From NCBI GenBank assembly GCA_043818095.1, contig JBDRGD010000076.1, positions 1-14,586 of the forward strand: DNA of 14,586 nucleotides, in the 5' to 3' direction. Each line of letters opens with the position of its first letter. Positions within the stretch are counted from its first letter, which is position 1. This DNA comes from JBDRGD01 sp043818095. Its GTDB lineage: Bacteria; Chloroflexota; Dehalococcoidia; Dehalococcoidales; RBG-16-60-22. This document shows positions 6,228 through 12,816 of this stretch, piece after piece. A model generated the notes under the pieces. The model saw nothing but the letters and a program-made list of their open reading frames with translations, made no database searches and was not told the origin of the DNA. Made by a program: the position numbers and the translations under genes.

Positions 6228-6824
6228 ATGAGGAATAAAAACAGCACACCGAGCGCCGACCGGAAAGCCGCCATCCTGAAAGAAGCGGTGAAACTCTTTG
6301 CCGAGCAAGGCTACCACAATACCACCCTGGACGAGGTAGCGAAGGGACTGGGCATCACCAAGGCGGCACTCTACTACTACTTCTCCGGCAAGGGGCAGAT
6401 AATCCGGGCGATTATGAAGACGAGCATGGACCAGATGAGCCGGACGGTGAAGCTGGGCAGTGCCAAAATGACGCCCCGGGAGAAGCTGCGCGAGTTCATC
6501 CGCTTCCATGTCACCGTGACCGCGGAGAACGCGGACGCCTCCCGGATTCTCTTCGAACAGCTCCACGCCCTGCCCCGGCAGGCGCGGCAGGCTATCCGGC
6601 GCCGTGAGAAGGAAACGGACAGCACCCTCCAGAAAATCCTCTCCGAGGGTAACGCCGACGGCACTTTCAACGTGAGCGATGTCAAGGTGGCATCCTACGC
6701 CCTGCTGGGTCTCTGCGTCTGGACCTATCACTGGTACCGGGGGGAAGGCAGGCTGTCCCCGGAGCAGATTGCGGATGTCCTCGCGGGGCTGGTGGAACAG
6801 GGCGTCCTGCGCCATCCCGCCTAA
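6228..6824 (+). CDS. TetR/AcrR family transcriptional regulator
   Basis: The 198-aa protein has an N-terminal TetR helix-turn-helix: AILKEAVKLFAEQGYHNTT, then LDEVAKGLGITKAALYYYF (about residues 32-52), then the GKGQIIRAIM helix. The remaining 140 residues form the variable ligand-binding domain, containing RILFEQLHALPRQARQAIRRREKE. Proteins of this type are cytoplasmic dimers that repress until a ligand binds. The ribosome site before ATG 6228 is weak. It is followed after 38 nt by the flavoprotein gene, which it probably controls along with itself. The ligand is unknown; FadR-like TetR proteins sense acyl-CoA, but that comparison rests only on the operator core. Confidence 0.92.
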   Translation: MRNKNSTPSADRKAAILKEAVKLFAEQGYHNTTLDEVAKGLGITKAALYYYFSGKGQIIRAIMKTSMDQMSRTVKLGSAKMTPREKLREFIRFHVTVTAENADASRILFEQLHALPRQARQAIRRREKETDSTLQKILSEGNADGTFNVSDVKVASYALLGLCVWTYHWYRGEGRLSPEQIADVLAGLVEQGVLRHPA

Positions 6825-6862
6825 CGGGGTCCTCGCGATAAACAACACAAGGGGAAAACTGC

Positions 6863-7987
6863 GTGAAGAATGAAACCTGGGACGTAGTCATCGTCGGCGC
6901 GGGTCCGGCGGGTTCCGCCGCGGCGAAGCGGTGCGCCGGACACGGTTTGAAAACACTCCTGCTGGAAAAGCGGCAGCCCCCGCGGCACAAGGTCTGCACC
7001 GGGGCGCTGATGGGCGCGACCGCACAGCGCCTGGTGGACGAGGTTTTCGGGAAGCTGCCCCCGGAGGTCCTGACCGACCCTCCCTACGTCGAAGGCTTCA
7101 TCGTTTACTCTCCCGGCTACGAAGGCCGGAAGTCCCCGCACCGCATGCCGCTGACCTGGCGGCAGGACCTGGACTACTGGATGAACGGCCTGGCGGTGAA
7201 AGCCGGCGCCGAGCTCCGGGTAAAAGCGAGGGTGAACGGGGTTATCGAAGAAGCCGACGGCTGCCGCATCATCCTCCAGGGGGAGGAGCAGCCCGGGGAA
7301 ATCAAGGCGAAGTACGTCATCGGCGCGGACGGCGCTAACTCCGTGATACGCCGTGCCATCTTTCCCGATTTCCGCCCGCGCTTCTTACAGGCTTTCCAGG
7401 AGGTTTACAAAACGCGCCTGAACCTGGACCCGAACTACATCCACTGGTATGTCCTCTTCCCGGAGCGCAACATCTTCGAGGTGCACCAGAAGACCTGGCA
7501 GGGCACCCCGGTGACCGTCCTCGACGCCAACGGCCGGCCGGGGCAGGTGGCCAAGCGTGAGGAGGTCGTCCCGCGGGCGCTGCAGGTGATGGCGCAGGAG
7601 TGCGGCTTCGACCCCGCCTCCCCCCACCTCTGGACGGACGGCTGCCGGGACGCCATGTGGCTCCGGGAGCTTTTCACCGGCGTTTTCGCCCCGGTGAAGG
7701 GGCGGGTGCTGCTCTGCGGCGACGCCGGCGGGGTGAGACTGCCGGTCACCGCCGAGGGCATCGGCACCGGCATCCAGACCGGGCTGCTGGCGGCGGACGC
7801 CGTGCGCCGGGCGGTAAGCGGGGAAGGCAGCGCCGAGGGCGCCTACCGCGCAGCGGTGCAGGGCCTGCTGGCGGAGCTGCGGAAGCTGATGCCCCCCAGC
7901 GGCTACCTGGCGCAGCAGGGCGACCGGGGCGTGGAATACCTGCTGGACGCCTACCGGCAGATTTACGACATCGCCCTCAAGTACTAG
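6863..7987 (+). CDS. Geranylgeranyl reductase family FAD-dependent oxidoreductase
   Basis: The 374-aa protein begins with an FAD-binding Rossmann motif, VVIVGAGPAGSAAAKRCA (about residues 8-25), and LLLEKR. It then has KVCTGALMG, matching the conserved C-x-G loop after the first domain in geranylgeranyl-reductase-like proteins. GADGANSVIRR (about 155-165) and LLCGDAGGVRLPVTAEGIGTGIQTG (about 285-310) are the second and third FAD signatures of the group. Family members saturate isoprenoid chains or oxidise other hydrophobic substrates; the actual substrate here is unknown. GTG 6863 is preceded by AAGGGGA at 7 nt and lies 38 nt after the TetR gene, so the two probably form an operon. Confidence 0.88.
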   Translation: MKNETWDVVIVGAGPAGSAAAKRCAGHGLKTLLLEKRQPPRHKVCTGALMGATAQRLVDEVFGKLPPEVLTDPPYVEGFIVYSPGYEGRKSPHRMPLTWRQDLDYWMNGLAVKAGAELRVKARVNGVIEEADGCRIILQGEEQPGEIKAKYVIGADGANSVIRRAIFPDFRPRFLQAFQEVYKTRLNLDPNYIHWYVLFPERNIFEVHQKTWQGTPVTVLDANGRPGQVAKREEVVPRALQVMAQECGFDPASPHLWTDGCRDAMWLRELFTGVFAPVKGRVLLCGDAGGVRLPVTAEGIGTGIQTGLLAADAVRRAVSGEGSAEGAYRAAVQGLLAELRKLMPPSGYLAQQGDRGVEYLLDAYRQIYDIALKY

Positions 7988-8020
7988 CGAGCACCTATTC
8001 TTTTCTTGCTCACCCCCTTA

Positions 8021-8180
8021 CCCCCTCTCAAACAGGTTTTACCCTGTGCCACGTATTTTCTAATGTTTGAGAGGGGGAGTTATGATATTGAGAGAGGGGG
8101 CTTCGCCCCCTCTCGTTTAAAATACCCCTCTCCAGCCCAAAATAGAACGTATTGCATTGATGTTACCGGCTGGAGAGGGG
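8021..8180. repeat. Cluster of three perfect inverted repeats
   Basis: Three hairpins follow the flavoprotein gene. CCCCCTCTCAAAC (8021-8033) pairs with 8065-8077 over a 31-nt loop. GAGAGGGGG (8092-8100) pairs with CCCCCTCTC (8106-8114) over a CTTCG loop. CCCCTCTCCAGCC (8125-8137) pairs with 8168-8180 over a 30-nt loop. All arms share the core CCCCTCTC. They have no long T tracts but may end transcription from 7987. They look like copies of a repeated element rather than a gene. Confidence 0.7.
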
Positions 8181-8201
8181 ACAGGGGTGAGGTGTGCCCC
8201 A

Positions 8202-8224
8202 CCAACCAAATGCAAATAAAACCC
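8202..8224. repeat. Second copy of the 23-bp direct repeat
   Basis: This 23-bp sequence matches 6109-6131 at 21 positions, in the same orientation. At both sites it lies beside large palindromic repeats, so it may be the edge of a dispersed element. Confidence 0.5.
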
Positions 8225-8237
8225 AGCGCGGGGTATC

Positions 8238-8266
8238 TTGACATGTATCCACAAACCTGATACGCT
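8238..8266 (+). promoter_or_regulatory. Promoter of the paired-flavoprotein operon
   Basis: TTGACA (8238-8243) is followed after 17 nt by TACGCT (8261-8266). The -10 match is poor, which is common in activated or tightly controlled promoters. The bases around the boxes, TTGACATG and AAACCTGATA, recur at identical spacing in the selenoprotein promoter at 14560-14532. Confidence 0.6.
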
Positions 8267-8276
8267 TGTTCAGGTT
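8254..8276. promoter_or_regulatory. Inverted repeat overlapping the -10 region, operator candidate
   Basis: AACCTGA (8254-8260) and TCAGGTT (8270-8276) form a perfect 7-bp dyad with a 9-nt spacer. It covers the -10 box and the expected transcription start near 8273, a usual position for a repressor site. Confidence 0.5.
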
Positions 8277-8337
8277 CTGCGGGAGACGTTTTCCACGAAA
8301 CGATGCATCAAAAAGGCAGAATAAATCCCCGGTGAGT
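8273..8337 (+). ncRNA. Structured leader RNA with possible pseudoknot
   Basis: About 65 nt of leader can fold as follows. TTCTGC (8275-8280) pairs with GCAGAA (8316-8321). Inside it, CGTTTT (8287-8292) pairs with GAAACG (8297-8302). GGGA (8281-8284), within the closing loop, can pair with TCCC (8326-8329) outside it, making an H-type pseudoknot. A terminator follows at once. This is the plan of a riboswitch with an expression platform, but I do not recognise any known class. A small regulatory RNA ending at 8366 is the alternative. Confidence 0.4.
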
Positions 8338-8366
8338 AAAAAAGGGTAGCGAATACCCTTTTTTTT
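8338..8366 (+). terminator. Intrinsic terminator inside the flavoprotein leader
   Basis: AAAAAAGGGTA (8338-8348), loop GCGAA and TACCCTTTTTT (8354-8364) form an 11-bp stem with eight consecutive T (8359-8366). It lies about 70-90 nt after the predicted transcription start and 40 nt before the first gene, so it could act as an attenuator or end a short RNA. Confidence 0.75.
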
Positions 8367-8406
8367 ATTTATATCTGACGAGGTTGCAGGAAGGAGGTTA
8401 TGCCGT

Positions 8407-10071
8407 ATGGCGGATGCGACGTTTGATGCGGTGCTTATCGGCGGGGGTAACAAGCTCCTGGCGACGGCGGTATATTTAGCCAAGTACGGCGGGATGAAGG
8501 TCGCCATGTTCGAGCGGCGCCATGAAATCGGGGGGGCGCTCGCGGGGGAGGAGGCGGCGGTGCCCGGCTTCGCCACGGAGACCCATATCTCTTTCATCCA
8601 GGGGCCGTGGTACTGGGAGCCGATTTTCCGCGATTTCCCGGACTTCGAGGAGAAGGGCGGAAAACTGGGGCACTACCTGGGCGGCGGGGCCATCATTACC
8701 AAAGAAGACCAGCGCTGTCATATCGATTACCATGAACTGGAAGACCCCAGCGGCGAGAGGGTCCTCAAGTCCGTGGCGGAGTTCGCCGGGGAAAAAGACG
8801 CCGAGACCTACCACAAGATAATGGAACTGAATAAAACCGGCGGCCCCCTGTGGACGGCGCTCCGCGAGGAGCTGTTCAATCCGCCGCCGCCCCCGGGAAC
8901 GCCGCGGGCGATGGCACGCTGGTTCGACGACTACCTGAAGCAGCCGGACTGCCTCGCGGACGAAAGCTGGCGACTGAAGCGCCTCTACCATGCCGCCCGG
9001 GAGCTCTGGGACAGCCCGGGGATGATTTATCACCATCTGCGCGGCATGAAGTCCGCCGGGGGACAGTCCGGGCACATGTGCGGCGGCCTGGCGCTGCTGC
9101 TGCTGACCAAGATGTACCTTTTCCGCGAGTCGATGTTCGTCGTCGGCGGCACGCATAACATCGCCCACGCCTACGCCAAGATTCTCCTGCAGAACGGGGG
9201 GCAGTTCTTCACGAAAAAACACGTCGACAAGATCCTCGTCGAAAACGGCAGGGCCACCGGGATACGCCTGGCGGACGGCTCCGAGGTGCGCGCTACGCAG
9301 CTGGTGGTCAGCGGCCTCAGTCCCTTCCAGCTGGTTTTCGACCTGCTGGGCGAGGAGCACGTCAGCGCCAGGATACGCAAAAAGATTTCCTGCCTTTCCC
9401 GCCGGGAACACATGATTAACTGGTCGCCGTTCGCCGTGCGGGAAATGCCCCAGTACCTGGCATCCGGGTTCAATCCCGACATCCAGAAATGCCAGCAGGT
9501 GCACCTGGGCACCACCGATACCGACGATTTGGTGACGGAGGATTACTGGCGGCTCCTCGACAAGCACCACCCCGGGGCCTCGCTGAACGTGATGTCCTCC
9601 CACTCTGTTTTCGACAAGTCGCAGGCGCCGGACGGCAAGGGCGTCTTCATGGTGGAGGAGGAGGAAATCCCGGCCAATCTGCTCACGGAGCGGCAATGGA
9701 TGGCGCGCCACCAGGAGTGGATCGAGAAGGTCGTCACGGTGATGCGGGAGTATGCCCCGAACGTCACCTGGGACAACATCATCGGCTATTATCCCAACTC
9801 TCCCTTCATGTGCTCCCGGAGGAACATCAATACCGGCCCGGAGGGCATGCTCAGCATCCTGGATACCCTGCCGGGGCAGACCTATCCCTGGCGACCCATA
9901 CCGGAGCTGGCGCGCCACAAGGTCCCCGAGATTGAGCGTCTTTACTGCACCGGCTCGGGGTGGGGCTTCGGCGCGGGCGGCTGCTGCGGCGAGGGCTATA
10001 ACTGCTACAAGATTATCGCCGGGGACATGGACCTGCGCAAGCCCTGGGAGGAAACGGGCAGCCCCTGGTAA
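8407..10071 (+). CDS. CrtI/phytoene-dehydrogenase-like FAD oxidoreductase with atypical dinucleotide motif
   Basis: The 554-aa protein has the N-terminal FAD fold of the phytoene dehydrogenase / CrtI-like amine-oxidase group: AVLIGGGNKLLATAVYLAKYGG (from about residue 8), FERRHEIGGALAGEE (about 37-51), FVVGGTHNIAHAYAKIL in the middle, and a C-terminal FAD-contacting segment. The third glycine of GxGxxG is Leu17, which is unusual but is known to me in a subgroup of these proteins. The C-terminus is glycine- and cysteine-rich (GFGAGGCCGEGYNC). ATG 8407 has AGGAGG 9 nt upstream. The gene lies 36 nt before a second, divergent member of the family, so the products may form a pair or complex. Substrate is unknown; family members desaturate, oxidise or isomerise hydrophobic molecules. 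Confidence 0.85.
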   Translation: MADATFDAVLIGGGNKLLATAVYLAKYGGMKVAMFERRHEIGGALAGEEAAVPGFATETHISFIQGPWYWEPIFRDFPDFEEKGGKLGHYLGGGAIITKEDQRCHIDYHELEDPSGERVLKSVAEFAGEKDAETYHKIMELNKTGGPLWTALREELFNPPPPPGTPRAMARWFDDYLKQPDCLADESWRLKRLYHAARELWDSPGMIYHHLRGMKSAGGQSGHMCGGLALLLLTKMYLFRESMFVVGGTHNIAHAYAKILLQNGGQFFTKKHVDKILVENGRATGIRLADGSEVRATQLVVSGLSPFQLVFDLLGEEHVSARIRKKISCLSRREHMINWSPFAVREMPQYLASGFNPDIQKCQQVHLGTTDTDDLVTEDYWRLLDKHHPGASLNVMSSHSVFDKSQAPDGKGVFMVEEEEIPANLLTERQWMARHQEWIEKVVTVMREYAPNVTWDNIIGYYPNSPFMCSRRNINTGPEGMLSILDTLPGQTYPWRPIPELARHKVPEIERLYCTGSGWGFGAGGCCGEGYNCYKIIAGDMDLRKPWEETGSPW

Positions 10072-10107
10072 GGCGGTGCCGACCATCCGTAACGAGGAGG
10101 AGCCGAA

Positions 10108-11724
10108 ATGGAGAAAAACTATGACATCGTCATCATCGGGGCGGGCCCCAACGGGCTCACCGCCGGTGCTTACCTGGCGAAAGCCGGCCTCAAGGTGGCT
10201 CTGCTGGAAAAACGGGTGGAGTCCGGCGGGGGGCTGGATACCCAGGAGGTCACCATCCCCGGCTACCTGCATAACATCCACGCCATCTACATGATGATGG
10301 TGGATTACGCCCCGGTCTATACCGACCTCAAGCTGAAGGAGGACTACCTGCTGGACCACCTTTATCCCCCGCTGCAGTTCGCCCTGCCCTTCCGGGACGG
10401 CCGGTGCCTGGGTCTCTACTCCGATGTGGAAAAGACCTGTCAGTCCATCGCAAAATTCTCGACGAAGGACGCGGACACCTACCGGGAGGTCTACCGGAAA
10501 TACGAGAAATACACGCGCGAGTTCCTGGCGCCGGCGACCTTCGTCCCCGCCGTGCCGACCCTCGACCAGGCGGTCCGGATGCAGCAGACGGAGATGGGGA
10601 TGGAGCTCTTCAACCTGGCGGAGAAAAGCCCGCAGGAGCTGGTGGAAGAGCTTTTCGAAGATGAGCACGTCCGCACGCTGATGCTTTACACGATATGCAT
10701 GTGGGGACTGGAGCACGACGCCAGCGGCATCGGTTACCTGGCCCCGCTTTATTTCAACCGCGCCACCAACTACCGTCTTACCGTGGGGGGGACCCACATG
10801 CTGGCGCAGGTCCTTCACAAGGTGGTGACGGAGAACGGCGGTCTCACCATGACCAGCCAGCGACTGAAACGCATCATCGTCGAGGGCGGGGTTGCGCGGG
10901 GGGTGGAGCTTGAAGACGGCAGCACCATCATGGCGGAGAAGGCGGTGCTGAGCACGCTGGACACCCACCAGACGTTCCTGAAGCTGGTGGGCGAAGCTAA
11001 TATCGACCCGGAGTTCGCCGGCTCGCTGAAGATGTGGCAGTGGGAAAACTGGAGCTTCTTCAACGTCCACCTGGCGCTGGAAGCCCCGCCGAAATTCAGC
11101 GCGGCGGCGGCGGACCCGGAGGCGGACCGGGCTTTCGTTTACCTCATCGGCTTCGAAACGATGGACGACCTGATGCGCCACTGGGAAACCATCGCCAAGG
11201 GCGAACTGGACGACCGCTTCGACTGCTCGTTCCCGAGCGTCCACGACCCGTCCCAGGCGCCGCCGGGGAGGTGCACCGGCCTGATTTCCCAGAGGGTCGC
11301 TTACGAGTTGCAGGGCGGCGCGGACCAGTGGTACCGGCTGGCCTTCAAGGAGGAGCAGGCGGCGCGGTGCCTGGAGCGCCTGGAGCAGTACGCCCCGGGG
11401 ACCAAAGAGAAGATTCTGATGAAGCACTTCTGCACGCCGGTGGACATCGAGAACAAGCTGCCGGACATGGTGAGGGGTTCCATCAAGCAGGGCATGTACC
11501 ACCCGCTGCAGATGGGCTACATGCGCCCCAACGAGGAATGCTCCCTGCACCGGTCGCCGGTGAAGAACCTCTACATGGGGGGTTCCTGCACTTATCCGGG
11601 GGGCTGTGTTATCCTGGGGGCGGGCTACCTGGCGGCGGAGGCAATCCTGGAAGACCTGGGCATCGCCAAGTGGTGGCCCGAGCCGGAAATCGTCGCCGAG
11701 GCGCGAAAGAAGGGGATGCTATGA
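10108..11724 (+). CDS. CrtI/phytoene-dehydrogenase-like FAD oxidoreductase with canonical motif
   Basis: The 538-aa protein opens with the canonical FAD motif IIGAGPNGLTAGAYLAKAG (G11-x-G13-x-x-G16), Glu34 in ALLEKR for the ribose, and SGGGLDTQEVTIPGYLHN. LTVGGTHMLAQVLHKVV lies in the middle and LYMGGSCTYPGGCVILGAGYLAAEAIL at the C-terminus is the last FAD-contacting segment. It is similar in length and organisation to the gene upstream but clearly diverged, so the pair is an old duplication or two assembled subunits. ATG 10108 has GAGGAGGAG just upstream. Its last codons overlap the next gene's start (ATGA at 11721-11724). No carotenoid synthesis gene (crtB or crtE) is in the window, so a carotenoid substrate should not be assumed. 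Confidence 0.88.
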   Translation: MEKNYDIVIIGAGPNGLTAGAYLAKAGLKVALLEKRVESGGGLDTQEVTIPGYLHNIHAIYMMMVDYAPVYTDLKLKEDYLLDHLYPPLQFALPFRDGRCLGLYSDVEKTCQSIAKFSTKDADTYREVYRKYEKYTREFLAPATFVPAVPTLDQAVRMQQTEMGMELFNLAEKSPQELVEELFEDEHVRTLMLYTICMWGLEHDASGIGYLAPLYFNRATNYRLTVGGTHMLAQVLHKVVTENGGLTMTSQRLKRIIVEGGVARGVELEDGSTIMAEKAVLSTLDTHQTFLKLVGEANIDPEFAGSLKMWQWENWSFFNVHLALEAPPKFSAAAADPEADRAFVYLIGFETMDDLMRHWETIAKGELDDRFDCSFPSVHDPSQAPPGRCTGLISQRVAYELQGGADQWYRLAFKEEQAARCLERLEQYAPGTKEKILMKHFCTPVDIENKLPDMVRGSIKQGMYHPLQMGYMRPNEECSLHRSPVKNLYMGGSCTYPGGCVILGAGYLAAEAILEDLGIAKWWPEPEIVAEARKKGML

Positions 11725-11984
11725 GACTGAGGTCAACCGGTCTGGGGAAAACGGAACTGAAAGCCAGGGCCGCCGAGATTACGACGAAGGACGGCTACCT
11801 CATCATGGTGATGCAGACGATAGAGCCCGTGCAGTGGCGCGTGCGCGCCGCGATGACGCCGGGCGATATCGGTGCGCTGGTCCGCCTGCTGCTCCGCCCG
11901 AAGGTGCTCATGTACCTGCTTTCCAGCCTGCCCCGCTGGTTCACGAAAAGCAGCGCGGAGTCGGGGAAGCTGACCGATTTCTAA
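11721..11984 (+). CDS. Small protein (87 aa) translationally coupled to the flavoproteins
   Basis: The start codon overlaps the stop of the preceding flavoprotein in an ATGA arrangement (11721-11724), a strong sign of translational coupling and a shared function. The product is basic with no Cys: an N-terminal stretch MRLRSTGLGKTELKARA, a beta-like core DGYLIMVMQTIEPVQWRVRAAM, and a moderately hydrophobic helix IGALVRLLLRPKVLMYLLSSLP near the C-terminus. I do not recognise a named family. It may be an accessory or membrane-tethering subunit for the two oxidoreductases; this is inferred from position only. It ends 6 nt from the end of the convergent SDR gene. Confidence 0.72.
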   Translation: MRLRSTGLGKTELKARAAEITTKDGYLIMVMQTIEPVQWRVRAAMTPGDIGALVRLLLRPKVLMYLLSSLPRWFTKSSAESGKLTDF

Positions 11985-11990
11985 AGCGGC

Positions 11991-12749
11991 TCAGCAGTGG
12001 AAAGTCAGGCCGCCGTTGACGTGAATCGTCTGGCCGGTCAGAAAGTCGCTGTCCTCGCTGGCTAAAAAGATAATCGTGCCCACCAGTTCCTCGGGGACAC
12101 CCCGCCGCTTGATGGTCTGCTGGCTGGTGAGGAAGTTGGAGTGCTCGTCGGTATAGGTGGCGCGCTCGATTTCCGTCTTGATGCCCGCATAGGAAACGGC
12201 ATTCACGTTGATGTTCCAGTCGCCCAGCTCCCGGGCAAGGCCGTTGGTCAGGCCCACCGTGCCCGCTTTCGAGGTGATGTAGTGCAGGTAGCCGGCGCGC
12301 CCCACGTTCCAGGAGTCCGAGGAGGTGTTGATAATCTTGCCCTTTTTCTGCTCCTTCATGACCGGCGCCACGGCCTGGACGCAGAGGAACGGCCCCCGGA
12401 GGTTGACCGCCATCACCATGTCCCACTCTTGCACGGAGATTTCCGGGAAGGGCTTCGTCCCCAGGGTGGAAAAGGCGGCGGCGTTATTCACCAGCACGTC
12501 AATCCGCCCGAATTTGTCCACCGTATCCCGGGCCATCGCTCTGGTGCTCTTCTCATCGGTGACGTCCGTCTTCAGCGCCACGGCGGTCAGGCCCCGGCCG
12601 GTTATCTCCGCCGCCACGGCCCTGCCCTTCTCCTCGTTCATCTCCGCGATGACGATTTTCGCGCCCTCCGCCGCCAGCTTTTCCGCGTAGACCTTCCCGA
12701 TGCCCTGCCCGCCACCGGTGATGATGATGACCCTGTCCTTGAGCCGCAT
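11991..12749 (-). CDS. Short-chain dehydrogenase/reductase (SDR)
   Basis: The 252-aa protein is a classical SDR with an NAD(P)-binding TGGGQGIG motif (residues 11-18), Asp62 in TDVTD, NNA (89-91), and the catalytic set Asn116, Ser144, Tyr157 and Lys161 (YITSK). It ends with the family's GQTIHVNGG. Such enzymes oxidise alcohols or reduce ketones with NAD(P)(H). ATG 12749 is chosen because AAGGAGG lies 5 nt upstream; an in-frame ATG at 12794 would add 15 residues that include the ribosome site. The gene follows the selenoprotein gene by 67 nt on the same strand with no terminator between them, so they are probably cotranscribed. Substrate unknown. Confidence 0.9.
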   Translation of the reverse strand: MRLKDRVIIITGGGQGIGKVYAEKLAAEGAKIVIAEMNEEKGRAVAAEITGRGLTAVALKTDVTDEKSTRAMARDTVDKFGRIDVLVNNAAAFSTLGTKPFPEISVQEWDMVMAVNLRGPFLCVQAVAPVMKEQKKGKIINTSSDSWNVGRAGYLHYITSKAGTVGLTNGLARELGDWNINVNAVSYAGIKTEIERATYTDEHSNFLTSQQTIKRRGVPEELVGTIIFLASEDSDFLTGQTIHVNGGLTFHC

Positions 12750-12816
12750 GGTAACCTCCTTCACGGCGGGAACCTTCACCCGCGCCTTACGCAAAAGTCA
12801 TGACGGGTGTCCGCGT

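Noticed and set aside
8021..8224. CRISPR array
   Set aside because: The repeats are inverted hairpin arms, not regularly spaced direct repeats with unique spacers, and no cas gene is present.
8476..11550. Very long minus-strand ORF of 1024 codons opposite the two flavoprotein genes
   Set aside because: It is antisense to two genes with clear FAD motifs, spans their boundary and has a His/Arg/Gly/Val-rich composition typical of shadows in GC-rich DNA.
8407..11724. Carotenoid biosynthesis cluster
   Set aside because: The two proteins are CrtI-like, but no phytoene synthase, cyclase or GGPP synthase gene lies nearby, and the family includes many non-carotenoid enzymes.
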